This document shows, one piece after another, positions 40,523 to 49,646 of a stretch of 64,000 nt of DNA. The notes beneath the pieces were generated by a model. It was given only the letters and a program-made list of their open reading frames with translations. It had not been told where the DNA came from and did no database searches. Positions within the stretch are counted from its first letter, which is position 1, and every line of letters begins with the position of its first letter. A program made the translations under genes and the position numbers. Source of the DNA: Corynebacterium sp. HMSC08A12 (GTDB lineage Bacteria > Actinomycetota > Actinomycetes > Mycobacteriales > Mycobacteriaceae); the NCBI RefSeq assembly GCF_001807485.1, contig NZ_KV789190.1, positions 134,089 to 198,088 on the forward strand, read 5' to 3'.

Positions 40523-40890
40523 GCAGTGCAGACTCCAACACAGACCCGGCAAGCTACGAGCTAGACCGCGCCATCGCCGAGCGCGTCCGCTTTAACGCAG
40601 ACGGCCTGGTGCCCGCCATCGTCCAGGACATCACGAATGGTGACGTGCTGATGATGGCGTGGATGAACGACCACGCCCTAGCTCACACCCTGGCCACCAA
40701 GAAGGGCACCTACTGGTCCCGGTCGCGCCAGTCCTACTGGATCAAGGGCGAGACCAGCGGCCACACCCAGCGCGTCGAAGAGGTGCGCCTGGACTGCGAC
40801 GGCGATACGGTGCTGCTGAAGATCGAGCAGACCGGCGCGGCCTGCCACACCGGCGACCGCACTTGTTTTGACGCCGACCGCTTGGCCTAA
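40519..40890 (+). CDS. hisI: Phosphoribosyl-AMP cyclohydrolase
   Basis: Opens the adenine ring of PR-AMP; a Zn/Mg enzyme. The 123-residue monofunctional protein has [27 protein letters not shown] in part. Zinc and magnesium ligands are in [11 protein letters not shown] and [12 protein letters not shown]. Its GTG start overlaps the hisF stop (GTGA). hisE is not fused and not in the window. trpE follows with a single base between stop and ATG. Confidence 0.94.
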   Translation: MSSADSNTDPASYELDRAIAERVRFNADGLVPAIVQDITNGDVLMMAWMNDHALAHTLATKKGTYWSRSRQSYWIKGETSGHTQRVEEVRLDCDGDTVLLKIEQTGAACHTGDRTCFDADRLA

Positions 40891-40891
40891 C

Positions 40892-42463
40892 ATGTCAGAC
40901 ATGGGTGACAACACTTCCAGCAAGTCCATCGGCGACCTGACAAGCCTTGAGACCTTCCGCGAGCTCGCGGCCAACCACCGCGTGGTGCCCGTGGTTCGCA
41001 AGGTCCTCGCCGATGGGGAGACCGCCCTGTCCGCCTACCGGAAGCTCGCCGACGGCCGACCCGGCACGTTCCTGCTGGAATCGGCAGCGCACGGCCAGTC
41101 GTGGGATCGCTACTCCTTCATCGGCACCGGAGCCCGCTGCGCGCTGACCGCCAAGGGTGGCGTGGATGGTGGCGCGGCACGTTGGATCGGCCAGCCTCCG
41201 GTGGACATCCCAGAGGGCACCGACCCGCTAGATGCGATCCGCAACACGCTGGCACACCTGCAGACCGCCCCGATGCCCGGACTGCCACCGCTGACCAGCG
41301 GCCTGGTGGGCTACATGGGCTACGACATGATCCGCTACATCGAAAATGTGCCGGACACCTGCACCGACGACCTGAACATTCCCGACATGGTGCAGCTGCT
41401 GGTGGAGGACATGGCCGTCGTCGACCACTACGAGGGCACCATCTGGCTGATCGCCAGCGTGATCAACTGGGATAACTCCGACGAGCGCGTGGACGAGGCA
41501 TACGCCGAGGCAGTCACACGTCTAGACACCATGGTGGAACGGCTGGCCACAGGCGTGGCAGGGGGCGTCACTACCTTCGAAACCCCCACACCTAAGTACC
41601 GCAGGCAGCGCACCTACGACGACCACCGCGAGCGCATCGGCAAAGTCAAGGAGCACATCAAGGCCGGCGATGCTTTCCAGGTGGTGCTCTCGCAGCGCTT
41701 CGAAATGGAGACCGACGTCGACCCGATCGACATCTATCGCATGCTGCGGGTATCGAACCCTTCGCCCTACATGTTCCTGGTTAACGTGCCTACCGAGGGT
41801 TTTGACGCCACCGCGTTCCACATCATCGGCTCCTCCCCGGAATCGCTGGTGCAGGTCCGTGACGGCAATGTCACGACGTTCCCCATCGCCGGATCCAGGC
41901 CGCGCGGCGAGACGGTGGAGCAGGACTTCGCCTTCGAGCGCGAGCTGGTCAACGACGAGAAGGAAAACTCCGAACACCTGATGCTGGTGGACCTGGGTCG
42001 CAACGACCTCGGAAGGGTCAGCGAGCCCGGCACGGTGGAAGTGCACGACTTCCGCCACGTGGAGCGCTACTCGGCGGTGATGCACCTGGTATCCGGTGTC
42101 AGCGGCAAGCTGGCCGCGGGGAAGACGGCGGTGGATGCATTCAATGCGACGTTCCCGGCCGGGACCCTGTCGGGCGCGCCGAAGCCCTCGGCGCTGAAGA
42201 TCATCGACACGCTGGAGGACACGCGCCGCGGAGTGTACGGCGGCACAGTCGGCTACTTCGACTTTTCCGGCAACACCGACCAATCCATAGCCATCCGCAC
42301 CGGGCTGTACAAGGACGGCACCGTGTACGTCCAGGCCGGCGGAGGAATCGTCGCGGACTCCGACCCGGAGGCGGAGGACCTGGAGACCCGCAACAAGGCC
42401 GCGGCGGTGCTGCGGGCGGTTGCTGCGGCGGAGACCATGAAGAACGCAGGGGAGAAGCAGTGA
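40892..42463 (+). CDS. trpE: Anthranilate synthase component I
   Basis: Makes anthranilate from chorismate with TrpG. The 523-residue protein has the tryptophan-feedback motif LLESA (about residue 55) and the chorismate-binding core: DAFQVVLSQRFE, IAGSRPRGET, DLGRNDLGRV, VSGKLA, FPAGTLSGAPK and GIVADSDPEAED. ATG 40892 is one base after the hisI stop; a second ATG at 40901 is possible. No trp leader or attenuator can fit here, so expression must come from the his transcript or an internal promoter. trpG and trpD are not in this block. Confidence 0.94.
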   Translation: MSDMGDNTSSKSIGDLTSLETFRELAANHRVVPVVRKVLADGETALSAYRKLADGRPGTFLLESAAHGQSWDRYSFIGTGARCALTAKGGVDGGAARWIGQPPVDIPEGTDPLDAIRNTLAHLQTAPMPGLPPLTSGLVGYMGYDMIRYIENVPDTCTDDLNIPDMVQLLVEDMAVVDHYEGTIWLIASVINWDNSDERVDEAYAEAVTRLDTMVERLATGVAGGVTTFETPTPKYRRQRTYDDHRERIGKVKEHIKAGDAFQVVLSQRFEMETDVDPIDIYRMLRVSNPSPYMFLVNVPTEGFDATAFHIIGSSPESLVQVRDGNVTTFPIAGSRPRGETVEQDFAFERELVNDEKENSEHLMLVDLGRNDLGRVSEPGTVEVHDFRHVERYSAVMHLVSGVSGKLAAGKTAVDAFNATFPAGTLSGAPKPSALKIIDTLEDTRRGVYGGTVGYFDFSGNTDQSIAIRTGLYKDGTVYVQAGGGIVADSDPEAEDLETRNKAAAVLRAVAAAETMKNAGEKQ

Positions 42464-43167
42464 GCAAGAGCACGGCAGAGGACATAAAAGGGGACGTAAC
42501 GCAGAAGGCCAAGCGCATCCGGCAGATCGCGCTGCTGTGCGTGGTGCTGAGCGCGGCGGGCCTGTGGGGCGCGAGCCGCCTGAAATTCGTGACCGTGGCC
42601 GTCGACGACGACAAGGCCGGGGCCTCCACCAAGGAGCTCGTGGGATCCGTGTGGGACCCCGCGCTGGTGCCGCTGGCGCTGGCGATGGTGGCCGCGCTGA
42701 TCCTCTCGATGGCGGTGCAGCCCATGGTCCGGCGGGTGCTGGGTGTGGTGATCGTCGCGCTGGCGGCCACCGCCAGCTTCCGCGCAGTGCAGCTTCTAAG
42801 CAGCGACGTGGACCTGGCTCGCGCGCAGAGCCTGCTGCGAAGCGGCGCGGCCACGCAAAAGGAATCCGACCCGGTGCAGATCTCCGAATGGGCGCGAGTG
42901 ATCAGCGGTGATGTGCACTCGCTGGGCATCGTGCTGGTGCTTGTCGCGGCGGCAATCGGTGTGATCGGTGGTGCGATCCTGATTCTGCGACCCGGCCAGG
43001 AATCCAAGGGACATAGCCGCTACGAGACCCCGGAGGTGCGCCGCGCGGACGCGGAGGAGGACCTCGCGGAGAATCCAGATTCAACCCGCGTTCTGTGGGA
43101 TGCCCTGGATGCGGGGGTGGATCCGACCGAAGAATCCGATTTCTCCCGCACCAAGCAGGGGCGATAA
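42460..43167 (+). CDS. Trp biosynthesis-associated membrane protein (TIGR02234-like)
   Basis: A 235-residue protein with four predicted transmembrane helices (about 22-40, 68-84, 90-110, 160-182) and a hydrophilic acidic C-terminal tail. The position between trpE and trpC is that of the actinobacterial Trp-associated membrane protein family (Rv1610 in M. tuberculosis). No biochemical role is established. The GTG start overlaps the trpE stop (GTGA). I rely on context plus topology for the family call. Confidence 0.8.
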   Translation: MSKSTAEDIKGDVTQKAKRIRQIALLCVVLSAAGLWGASRLKFVTVAVDDDKAGASTKELVGSVWDPALVPLALAMVAALILSMAVQPMVRRVLGVVIVALAATASFRAVQLLSSDVDLARAQSLLRSGAATQKESDPVQISEWARVISGDVHSLGIVLVLVAAAIGVIGGAILILRPGQESKGHSRYETPEVRRADAEEDLAENPDSTRVLWDALDAGVDPTEESDFSRTKQGR

Positions 43168-43186
43168 GCTCAGGGGTGTGACACAC

Positions 43187-43996
43187 ATGACTGTTCTCGA
43201 CCAGATCATCGCCGGGGTGCTTGAAGACCAGGCCGAGCGGGAAGCCAAGATCCCATACAAAGAGATCAAGGCCATGTCCCTGGACGCACCTCCGGCGCTC
43301 GACGCCCACGCCGCGCTGGCCGCCCCCGGGGTCAGCCTCATCGCCGAGGTGAAGCGCGCCAGCCCCTCTAAGGGAGATCTCGCCGAGATCGCCGAGCCGG
43401 AAGTGCTGGCTAAGGCCTACGAGGACAACGGGGCCACCGCCATCAGTTGCCTCACCGAGCAGCGCCGCTTCAAGGGCTCCCTCGAGGACTTCGACGCGGT
43501 GCGCCGCGCGGTGAACATCCCGCTGCTGCGCAAGGACTTCACGGTGAACCCGTACCAGATCCACGAGGCCCGGGCGCACGGCGCGGACATTGTGCTGCTC
43601 ATCGTCGCCGCCCTCGAGCAGCAGCGCCTGGAATCCCTGCTGGACCGCACCGAGTCCCTGGGCATGACCGCCCTGGTGGAGGTCCACACCGCCGAGGAGG
43701 CCGAGCGCGCTGTCGCTGCCGGCGCCAAGGTCATCGGCGTCAACGCCCGAAACCTCAAGACGCTGGACGTCGACCCGCAGGTGTTCAGCAAAATCGCCCC
43801 AACACTTCCGGACGACGTAGTGAAGATCGCAGAATCGGGCGTCAAGAATAAAAACGACCTCAACGCCTATGCCGCAGCGGGCGCGGACGCAGTGCTCGTC
43901 GGCGAAGGCCTGGTCACCGCAGGTAACCCAGCACAGGCGTGCCGGGACCTTGCCGCAGCGGGGAAGCACCCCGCCTGCCCCCAAAAAAATTCCTAA
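43187..43996 (+). CDS. trpC: Indole-3-glycerol phosphate synthase
   Basis: Ring closure of CdRP to indole-3-glycerol phosphate. The 269-residue protein is unfused, unlike the TrpC-TrpF fusion of C. glutamicum. Motifs are [13 protein letters not shown] (catalytic Lys), [25 protein letters not shown] and IAESGV. ATG 43187 has AGGGG 10 nt upstream; a GTG at 43178 would be too close to it. The frame ends in a run of seven A (PQKNS end). trpB follows after 18 nt. Confidence 0.94.
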   Translation: MTVLDQIIAGVLEDQAEREAKIPYKEIKAMSLDAPPALDAHAALAAPGVSLIAEVKRASPSKGDLAEIAEPEVLAKAYEDNGATAISCLTEQRRFKGSLEDFDAVRRAVNIPLLRKDFTVNPYQIHEARAHGADIVLLIVAALEQQRLESLLDRTESLGMTALVEVHTAEEAERAVAAGAKVIGVNARNLKTLDVDPQVFSKIAPTLPDDVVKIAESGVKNKNDLNAYAAAGADAVLVGEGLVTAGNPAQACRDLAAAGKHPACPQKNS

Positions 43997-44014
43997 GCGA
44001 TAGCATATAAAACT

Positions 44015-45304
44015 GTGACTACCGAGAAGACCTTCAAGAACGCCGACGCGCAGGGCAAGCGTCTGCCGACGGTAGGCGAGATCCTGGCGACCGCCACCCA
44101 CCACGAGCCCGACGAGCGCGGACACTGGGGTGACTTCGGCGGCCGCTACGTCCCCGAGGCCCTCATGGCAGTGATCGAGGAGATCACCGATGCCTGGGCG
44201 AAGGCCCGCTCGGACCAGGGCTACCTGGACCAGCTCGACGAGCTGCACCGCACCTACACCGGCCGCCCGTCGCCGCTGTACTACGCGGCCCGCTTCTCCG
44301 AGGCCGTGGGTGCCGAAGTGTGGCTGAAGCGCGAAGACCTCAACCACACCGGCTCCCACAAGATCAACAACGTGCTGGGGCAGGTGCTGCTGGCCAAGCG
44401 CATGGGCAAGACCCGCGTGATCGCGGAGACCGGCGCGGGCCAGCACGGTGTGGCCACGGCGACGGCCTGTGCGCTGCTCGGCCTGGAATGCCGGATCTAC
44501 ATGGGGGCTGTGGACGCCGAACGTCAGGCCCTCAACATTGCCCGCATGCGCCTGCTCGGCGCCCACGTGGAGGTAGTGGAGATCGGCTCCCGCACCCTGA
44601 AGGACGCCATCAACGAGGCCATGCGCTTCTGGGTTTCCAACGCCGACGACACCTACTACTGCTTCGGCACCGCCGCCGGCCCGCACCCGTTCCCGCAGAT
44701 GGTGCGCGACCTGCAGCGCGTGATCGGTGTGGAGGCGCGCCAGCAGCTGCTGGCCGAAACCGGCAAGCTGCCCGACGCCGTGGTGGCCTGTGTGGGCGGC
44801 GGCTCCAACGCGATCGGCCTGTTCCACCCGTTCATCGAGGACGAAGGCGTGGACATCGTCGGCGCTGAGGCCGCGGGCGACGGTGTGGAGACTGGGCGCC
44901 ACGCCGCGCCGATCAACCTGGGGCTGCAGGGCGTGTTCCAGGGTTCCTTCGCCGACCTGATGCAGGACGAGGACGGGCAGATCATCGAATCGCACTCCAT
45001 CTCCGCCGGGTTGGACTATCCGGGAGTGGGGCCGGAGCACTCTAAGCTGCACGCGGAGGGGCGCGCCCGCTACCTGCCGATCACCGACTCCGAGGCCATG
45101 GACGCCTTCAAGCAGCTGACCCGCCTGGAGGGCATCATCCCCGCCATCGAGTCCTCTCACGCCGTGGCCGCCGCCATCAAGGTGGCCGCGGAGAAGCCGG
45201 GCGCCACGCTGATTGTGAACATTTCCGGCCGCGGCGACAAGGACGTCAACACTGCCGCGAAGTGGTTCGACATGCTGGATCAGAAGAGCGAGAAGGACAG
45301 CTAA
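44015..45304 (+). CDS. trpB: Tryptophan synthase beta chain
   Basis: PLP enzyme joining indole and serine. The 429-residue protein has [13 protein letters not shown] and the PLP lysine in [54 protein letters not shown] and NISGRGDKD follow. The start is GTG 44015. A TAGCATATAAAA stretch directly upstream could contain an internal promoter. trpA begins 3 nt after the stop. Confidence 0.96.
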   Translation: MTTEKTFKNADAQGKRLPTVGEILATATHHEPDERGHWGDFGGRYVPEALMAVIEEITDAWAKARSDQGYLDQLDELHRTYTGRPSPLYYAARFSEAVGAEVWLKREDLNHTGSHKINNVLGQVLLAKRMGKTRVIAETGAGQHGVATATACALLGLECRIYMGAVDAERQALNIARMRLLGAHVEVVEIGSRTLKDAINEAMRFWVSNADDTYYCFGTAAGPHPFPQMVRDLQRVIGVEARQQLLAETGKLPDAVVACVGGGSNAIGLFHPFIEDEGVDIVGAEAAGDGVETGRHAAPINLGLQGVFQGSFADLMQDEDGQIIESHSISAGLDYPGVGPEHSKLHAEGRARYLPITDSEAMDAFKQLTRLEGIIPAIESSHAVAAAIKVAAEKPGATLIVNISGRGDKDVNTAAKWFDMLDQKSEKDS

Positions 45305-45307
45305 CCC

Positions 45308-46078
45308 ATGACCTCCCGGCTTTCTAAGGTTTTCACCGACGCGCGCGCCGAGGGGCGAGCCGCACTCGTGGCCTACTTCCCGGCCGGCTATCCCACGGTG
45401 GCTAAGTCCAAGGAGCTTGTCGCCGAACTGGCCCAGCACGCCGACCTGATCGAGGTGGGTATTCCGTTCACTGACCCGATGATGGACGGCCCGACCATCC
45501 AGGCCGCCGCCAACGAAGCGCTGGCCAATGGTTTTCGGGTGAAGGACACTCTCGACGTCGTCCGCGCCGTTACCGAGGCCGGCGGCCAGGCCGTCATCAT
45601 GTCCTACTGGAACCCCGTGCTGCAGTACGGCCCGGAGAAGTTCGCCGCCGACCTGGCCGCCGCCGGGGGACTGGGCTCCATCATCCCGGACCTGCTGCCG
45701 GAGGAAGCCGGCCGTTGGGCGGAGGCCTGCAAGGCCAACGACCTATCGCCGGTCTATCTCGTCGCGCCCTCCACCACGCCGGAGCGCATGGCCCTTACTG
45801 TTGACGCCGGCGACGGCTTCATCTACGCCGCATCCCACATGGGTGTGACGGGCGCGCAGGACGAGGTCTCCAGTTCCGCCGAGGAGCTGGTCGCCCGCGT
45901 TCGCGAGGCCACGGACCTGCCGGTGGCAGTGGGGCTGGGCGTGAAGACCGGCGAGCACGCGGCGAACATCGCTTCCTACGCCGACGGCGTGATCGTCGGC
46001 TCCGCGCTGATCCAAGCCGCAGCCGAAGGCAACCTGGGCGAGCTGGCCGCAGAGCTGGCGCGAGGCGTTCGCGCATGA
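45308..46078 (+). CDS. trpA: Tryptophan synthase alpha chain
   Basis: Cleaves indole-3-glycerol phosphate to indole for TrpB. The 256-residue TIM barrel has [19 protein letters not shown] (catalytic Glu and Asp), [23 protein letters not shown] and [22 protein letters not shown] and VGSALIQ form the phosphate-binding end. It starts 3 nt after trpB and ends overlapping the lgt ATG by ATGA. Confidence 0.95.
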   Translation: MTSRLSKVFTDARAEGRAALVAYFPAGYPTVAKSKELVAELAQHADLIEVGIPFTDPMMDGPTIQAAANEALANGFRVKDTLDVVRAVTEAGGQAVIMSYWNPVLQYGPEKFAADLAAAGGLGSIIPDLLPEEAGRWAEACKANDLSPVYLVAPSTTPERMALTVDAGDGFIYAASHMGVTGAQDEVSSSAEELVARVREATDLPVAVGLGVKTGEHAANIASYADGVIVGSALIQAAAEGNLGELAAELARGVRA

Positions 46079-46938
46079 TCGCGGCGGCCATTCCTTCGCC
46101 ACCGCAGGGTGTCTGGGAGCTAGGGCCCATTCCCATCCGCGCCTACGCGCTGTGCATCCTCACAGGTGTGATCGTGGCCTACTTCTGGACTCGCCGCCGC
46201 TACGCGAAGCTGGGCGGGGACCCGGAGGTCACCGTCGACGCGCTGCTCGTCGCCGTGCCCGCGGGCATCATCGGCGCCCGGATTTACCACGTGATCACCG
46301 ATCACGACAAATACTTCGGCGAGGGCAAAGACCCCACCCAGGTGTTCAACATCACCAACGGCGGTTTGGGGATCTGGGGCGGAGTGGTTCTAGGGTCCCT
46401 GGCCGTGTGGCTGCTATTCAAGGCCAAGGGGCTGCCGCTGGGCACTCTCGCCGCCGCCGTGGCGCCGACAGTGCCGCTTGCGCAGGCCATCGGCCGGCTG
46501 GGCAACTGGTTCAATCAGGAGCTCTACGGCGGGCCCAGCGACGCACCCTGGGCGCTGGAGATCTATCGCCGTGTGGATGAAAGCGGCTACACCGCGCCGA
46601 TCACCGGCCGCTCCACCGGGGAAGTGCTGGCCACCGTCCAGCCGACGTTCCTCTACGAGTTGATCTGGAACCTGCTCGTGGTCGTACTGCTGCTCGTCGC
46701 GGAACGCTACTGGCGCGTTGGCGGGGGCAGGCTGTTCACCCTCTACGTCATGGGCTACACCTTCGGCCGCTTCTTCATCGAAAACATGCGAACAGACGCC
46801 GCCACCACCGTATTCGGCGACGTGCGCATCAACGTTGTCGTTTCCGCAGTGGTGTTCCTCGCCGCGACAGCACTGTTCGTCTGGTGGACAGTGCAGCAAC
46901 GCAAGGCTGAGGGCGTCACAAAAGAAGAAACGAAGTAG
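46075..46938 (+). CDS. lgt: Prolipoprotein diacylglyceryl transferase
   Basis: Attaches diacylglycerol to the lipobox cysteine of prolipoproteins; inner-membrane enzyme with seven helices. The 287-residue protein has [26 protein letters not shown], the Lgt signature [17 protein letters not shown], and a late [16 protein letters not shown] block. It is translationally coupled to trpA, an arrangement shared with mycobacteria. It acts upstream of LspA (encoded at 6972) on the several lipoproteins in this window. Confidence 0.95.
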   Translation: MIAAAIPSPPQGVWELGPIPIRAYALCILTGVIVAYFWTRRRYAKLGGDPEVTVDALLVAVPAGIIGARIYHVITDHDKYFGEGKDPTQVFNITNGGLGIWGGVVLGSLAVWLLFKAKGLPLGTLAAAVAPTVPLAQAIGRLGNWFNQELYGGPSDAPWALEIYRRVDESGYTAPITGRSTGEVLATVQPTFLYELIWNLLVVVLLLVAERYWRVGGGRLFTLYVMGYTFGRFFIENMRTDAATTVFGDVRINVVVSAVVFLAATALFVWWTVQQRKAEGVTKEETK

Positions 46939-46958
46939 CGGGGACAACGGTGCGGGAC

Positions 46959-46964
46959 TATCCT
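46959..46964 (+). promoter_or_regulatory. Candidate -10 box of pyk
   Basis: TATCCT ends 7 nt before the GTG start of pyk at 46972, inside the 33-bp gap after lgt. It would give a leaderless transcript. No clear -35 is seen. Confidence 0.35.
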
Positions 46965-46971
46965 CGAGTCC

Positions 46972-48390
46972 GTGAATAGAAGAACCAAGATTGTTTGCAC
47001 CCTGGGCCCCGCGGTCGCTTCGAAGGAGCAGATTCGCGGGCTCGTAGACGCAGGAATGAACGTTGCGCGCCTCAACTTTTCCCACGGCGAGCACGCAGAC
47101 CACGAGCAGAATTACAACTGGGTTCGACAGGCCACCGATGAATCCGGCAAAGCCGTCGGTATCCTCGCCGACCTGCAAGGCCCGAAGATCCGCCTCGGAC
47201 GCTTCGCAGAGGGCGCAACCGTCTGGGCGACCGGCGAGACCGTACGCATCACCGTCGACGACGTTCAGGGCACCCACGACCGTGTATCCACCACCTACAA
47301 GGGCCTGGCCCGCGACGCCCGCCCCGGCGACCGCCTGTTGGTCGACGACGGCAAGATCGCGCTGGTGTGCAAGGAAGTCGACGGCAACGACGTCGTGTGC
47401 GAGGTCATCGAGGGAGGCCCGGTTTCCAACAACAAGGGTGTCTCCCTGCCGGGCATGAACATCTCCGTGCCGGCGCTGAGTGAGAAGGACACCGAAGACC
47501 TGCGCTTCGCCCTGCAGCTGGGCGTGGACTTCATCGCCCTGTCCTTCGTGCGCAGCCCCTCCGACGTGGAGCTGGTGCGCGACATCATGGACGAGGTTGG
47601 CCGCCGCGTGCCGGTGATCGCCAAGCTGGAGAAGCCGGAGGCAGTCGACGCGCTGGAGCCGGTTATTCTGGCCTTCGACGCAATCATGGTCGCCCGCGGT
47701 GACCTGGGCGTGGAGGTGCCGCTGGAGGACGTGCCGCTGGTGCAGAAGCGCGCCATCCAGATCGCCCGCGAGAACGCCAAGCCGGTGATCGTGGCAACGC
47801 AGATGCTGGACTCCATGATCGAGAACTCCCGCCCGACGCGCGCCGAAGCCTCCGACGTGGCCAACGCCGTGCTCGACGGTGCGGATGCCGTGATGCTCTC
47901 CGGCGAGACCTCCATCGGCAAGCACCCGATCACCACCGTGGAGACGATGGCCCGCATCGTCCGCGCCGCGGAGATCGACGGGGAAGTACCGCCACTGACC
48001 CACCGCCCGCGCACCCGCCGCGGCGTGATTTCCTACGCAGCCAAGGACATCGGCGAGCGCCTGAACGCGAAGGCACTGGTGGCCTTCACCTCCTCCGGCG
48101 ATACCGCCAAGCGCGTGGCGCGCCTACGCTCCCACCTGCCGCTGCTGGTGTTCACGCCGTCGCAGGCCGTGCGCTCGCAGCTGGCGCTGACGTGGGGCGT
48201 AGAGACGTTCCTCATCGAAGACGTGAAGTCCACCGACGAGATGATGGACACCGTCGACCACCACCTGCTGGCCATGCCGGAGTACAAGTACGACGACATG
48301 ATGGTCGTCGTCGCCGGCTCCCCACCCGGGATTTCCGGCAACACCAACATGATCCAGGTGCACCTGCTGGGTCAGGAGCGGAAGAGGTAA
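46972..48390 (+). CDS. pyk: Pyruvate kinase
   Basis: Converts phosphoenolpyruvate and ADP to pyruvate and ATP. The 472-residue protein is of normal length with all core motifs: TKIVCTLGPA, MNVARLNFSHG, LQGPKIRLG, IAKLEKPEAVD, IMVARGDLGVEVPLE, VIVATQMLDSMIE, GADAVMLSGETSIG. A C-terminal effector-binding domain is present (about 350-472). This is the canonical enzyme, in contrast to the divergent 613-residue homologue at 16275. Its end overlaps the convergent amidohydrolase gene by 19 bp. Confidence 0.96.
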   Translation: MNRRTKIVCTLGPAVASKEQIRGLVDAGMNVARLNFSHGEHADHEQNYNWVRQATDESGKAVGILADLQGPKIRLGRFAEGATVWATGETVRITVDDVQGTHDRVSTTYKGLARDARPGDRLLVDDGKIALVCKEVDGNDVVCEVIEGGPVSNNKGVSLPGMNISVPALSEKDTEDLRFALQLGVDFIALSFVRSPSDVELVRDIMDEVGRRVPVIAKLEKPEAVDALEPVILAFDAIMVARGDLGVEVPLEDVPLVQKRAIQIARENAKPVIVATQMLDSMIENSRPTRAEASDVANAVLDGADAVMLSGETSIGKHPITTVETMARIVRAAEIDGEVPPLTHRPRTRRGVISYAAKDIGERLNAKALVAFTSSGDTAKRVARLRSHLPLLVFTPSQAVRSQLALTWGVETFLIEDVKSTDEMMDTVDHHLLAMPEYKYDDMMVVVAGSPPGISGNTNMIQVHLLGQERKR

Positions 48391-49604
48391 CTCAGCGTCG
48401 CGGCCAACGCCGCGTCGGTGGAGGTGCCCAGCGCCTCAATGCGCGGGGCGAAAGCACCGTGGTGGTTGCCCGGCACCGGATCCCCGGAAGCCCACAGCTC
48501 CGGATCCGTGGTGCCGATAGTCCAGAAAAGGTAGGGCACGTCGAAGTGACGGGGGATCTCCGAGAAGTCCTCGGAGGCTGTCCAGGGTTCGGCGTCAATA
48601 GAATCCTCCCCGAAGACCGCATCGAACACCGGGCGTACGTGCTCGAACGTGCTGGGGGTATTGTCGGTGAGCTCGCCGTGGGCGGAGTACTCGAACTCGG
48701 GCGGAAGCTCGCAGCCGGAAGCATCGCACTCGGCGCGGACGACCCGCTCGATGGCGGCGTAGGTCTTGTCGCGTACGTCCGTGTCGTAGAAGCGGCAGTT
48801 AAGCACCAGCGTGGCATCTTCCGGGATGGTGTTGTTCGTGTGCCCGGAGGACAGAGTGCCGACGGTGATGACGGCGAAGTCCGACGGGGCAACCTCGCGG
48901 CCGACGATGCCCTGCAGGCGGACAACGATCATCGCTGCCAGGAACGTCGGGTCGATTGATTCCTGCGGGCGCGAGCCGTGGGAGGACTTACCGTAGAGCT
49001 TGATGGTGATCGTGTCGCAGGCTGCCAGCACCGGACCGGGCGCGGACATGACGGTGCCGAGGCGGCCGGGTAGGACGTGCTGGCCCAGGCACACATCGGG
49101 GGTGGGGATCTTCTCCGCCAGGCCGTCGTTGATCATGTTGCTGGCGCCGGCGGTGACCTCCTCCGCGGGTTGGAACAGCGCAATGAAGGTGCCGTGCCAG
49201 GCATCGCGGCGCTCGTCGAGAACCGCACACAGACCCATGAGTGCCGCGGCGTGCATATCGTGGCCGCACGCATGCATCACCCCGTCGTTCTTGGAGGCAT
49301 AGGGCAGCCCCGTCGTTTCCTGCACAGGTAGGGCATCGAAATCGGCGCGCATAAGCACGGTCGGCTCGTCTGCGCTGGTTGCCTCGCTGCTCGGGTTACG
49401 GAACACGGCGGTGACGCCATAACCCCCGATACCCGTGGTCACCTCACAATCCATCTGCGCTAACCGCGCGGTAATGTGCTTGGCGGTTTGCTCCTCCTGC
49501 AGCGACAACTCGGGGTTCTCGTGCATCCACTGGTAGAAGCTATCCTGCCAGCTCAGATCCACGCCGTGGTTTGCGATGAACTCTGCAATATCTGCGTTGC
49601 GCAA
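48372..49604 (-). CDS. M20-family amidohydrolase (N-acyl amino acid hydrolase type)
   Basis: A 410-residue peptidase-M20/amidohydrolase. Metal and catalytic motifs are HACGHDMHAA (about 112-121), FQPAEEVTAGA (about 143-153, catalytic Glu pair), LGQHVLPG, and a dimerisation domain with GKSSHGSRPQESIDP. ASEDFSEIP holds a late metal ligand. Relatives remove acyl groups from amino acids or hippurate; in skin corynebacteria such enzymes can release odorants from Gln conjugates, but specificity cannot be read here. TTG is chosen as start; AAAGGA lies about 11 nt upstream. It follows the DUF4921-type gene by 33 nt. Confidence 0.85.
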   Translation of the reverse strand: MRNADIAEFIANHGVDLSWQDSFYQWMHENPELSLQEEQTAKHITARLAQMDCEVTTGIGGYGVTAVFRNPSSEATSADEPTVLMRADFDALPVQETTGLPYASKNDGVMHACGHDMHAAALMGLCAVLDERRDAWHGTFIALFQPAEEVTAGASNMINDGLAEKIPTPDVCLGQHVLPGRLGTVMSAPGPVLAACDTITIKLYGKSSHGSRPQESIDPTFLAAMIVVRLQGIVGREVAPSDFAVITVGTLSSGHTNNTIPEDATLVLNCRFYDTDVRDKTYAAIERVVRAECDASGCELPPEFEYSAHGELTDNTPSTFEHVRPVFDAVFGEDSIDAEPWTASEDFSEIPRHFDVPYLFWTIGTTDPELWASGDPVPGNHHGAFAPRIEALGTSTDAALAATLSYLFRS

Positions 49605-49623
49605 AGCGAAACTTGTCCTTTCT

Positions 49624-49646
49624 AGCGGATTAGCGGATTAGCGGAT
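49624..49646. repeat. Tandem 8-bp repeat AGCGGATT (2.9 copies)
   Basis: AGCGGATT is repeated head to tail at the end of the DUF4921-type gene. The stop codon of that gene (49638-49640) and two further TAA-like units lie in it, just upstream of the amidohydrolase ribosome-binding site. It probably arose by replication slippage. Confidence 0.55.

Noticed and set aside
40860-40900. trp attenuator or leader peptide before trpE
   Set aside because: Only one base separates hisI and trpE, and no Trp-codon run or alternative hairpins are visible.
43979-43996. Run of seven A at the end of trpC as a programmed frameshift
   Set aside because: It lies at the last codons. The normal frame ends properly and trpB has its own start, so there is no need for frameshifting.
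42902-45439. Long minus-strand open frame opposite trpC-trpB
   Set aside because: Spans two real genes and a gap, with no recognisable protein sequence.
46414-48003. Long minus-strand open frame opposite lgt-pyk
   Set aside because: Shadow frame without motifs or start signals.
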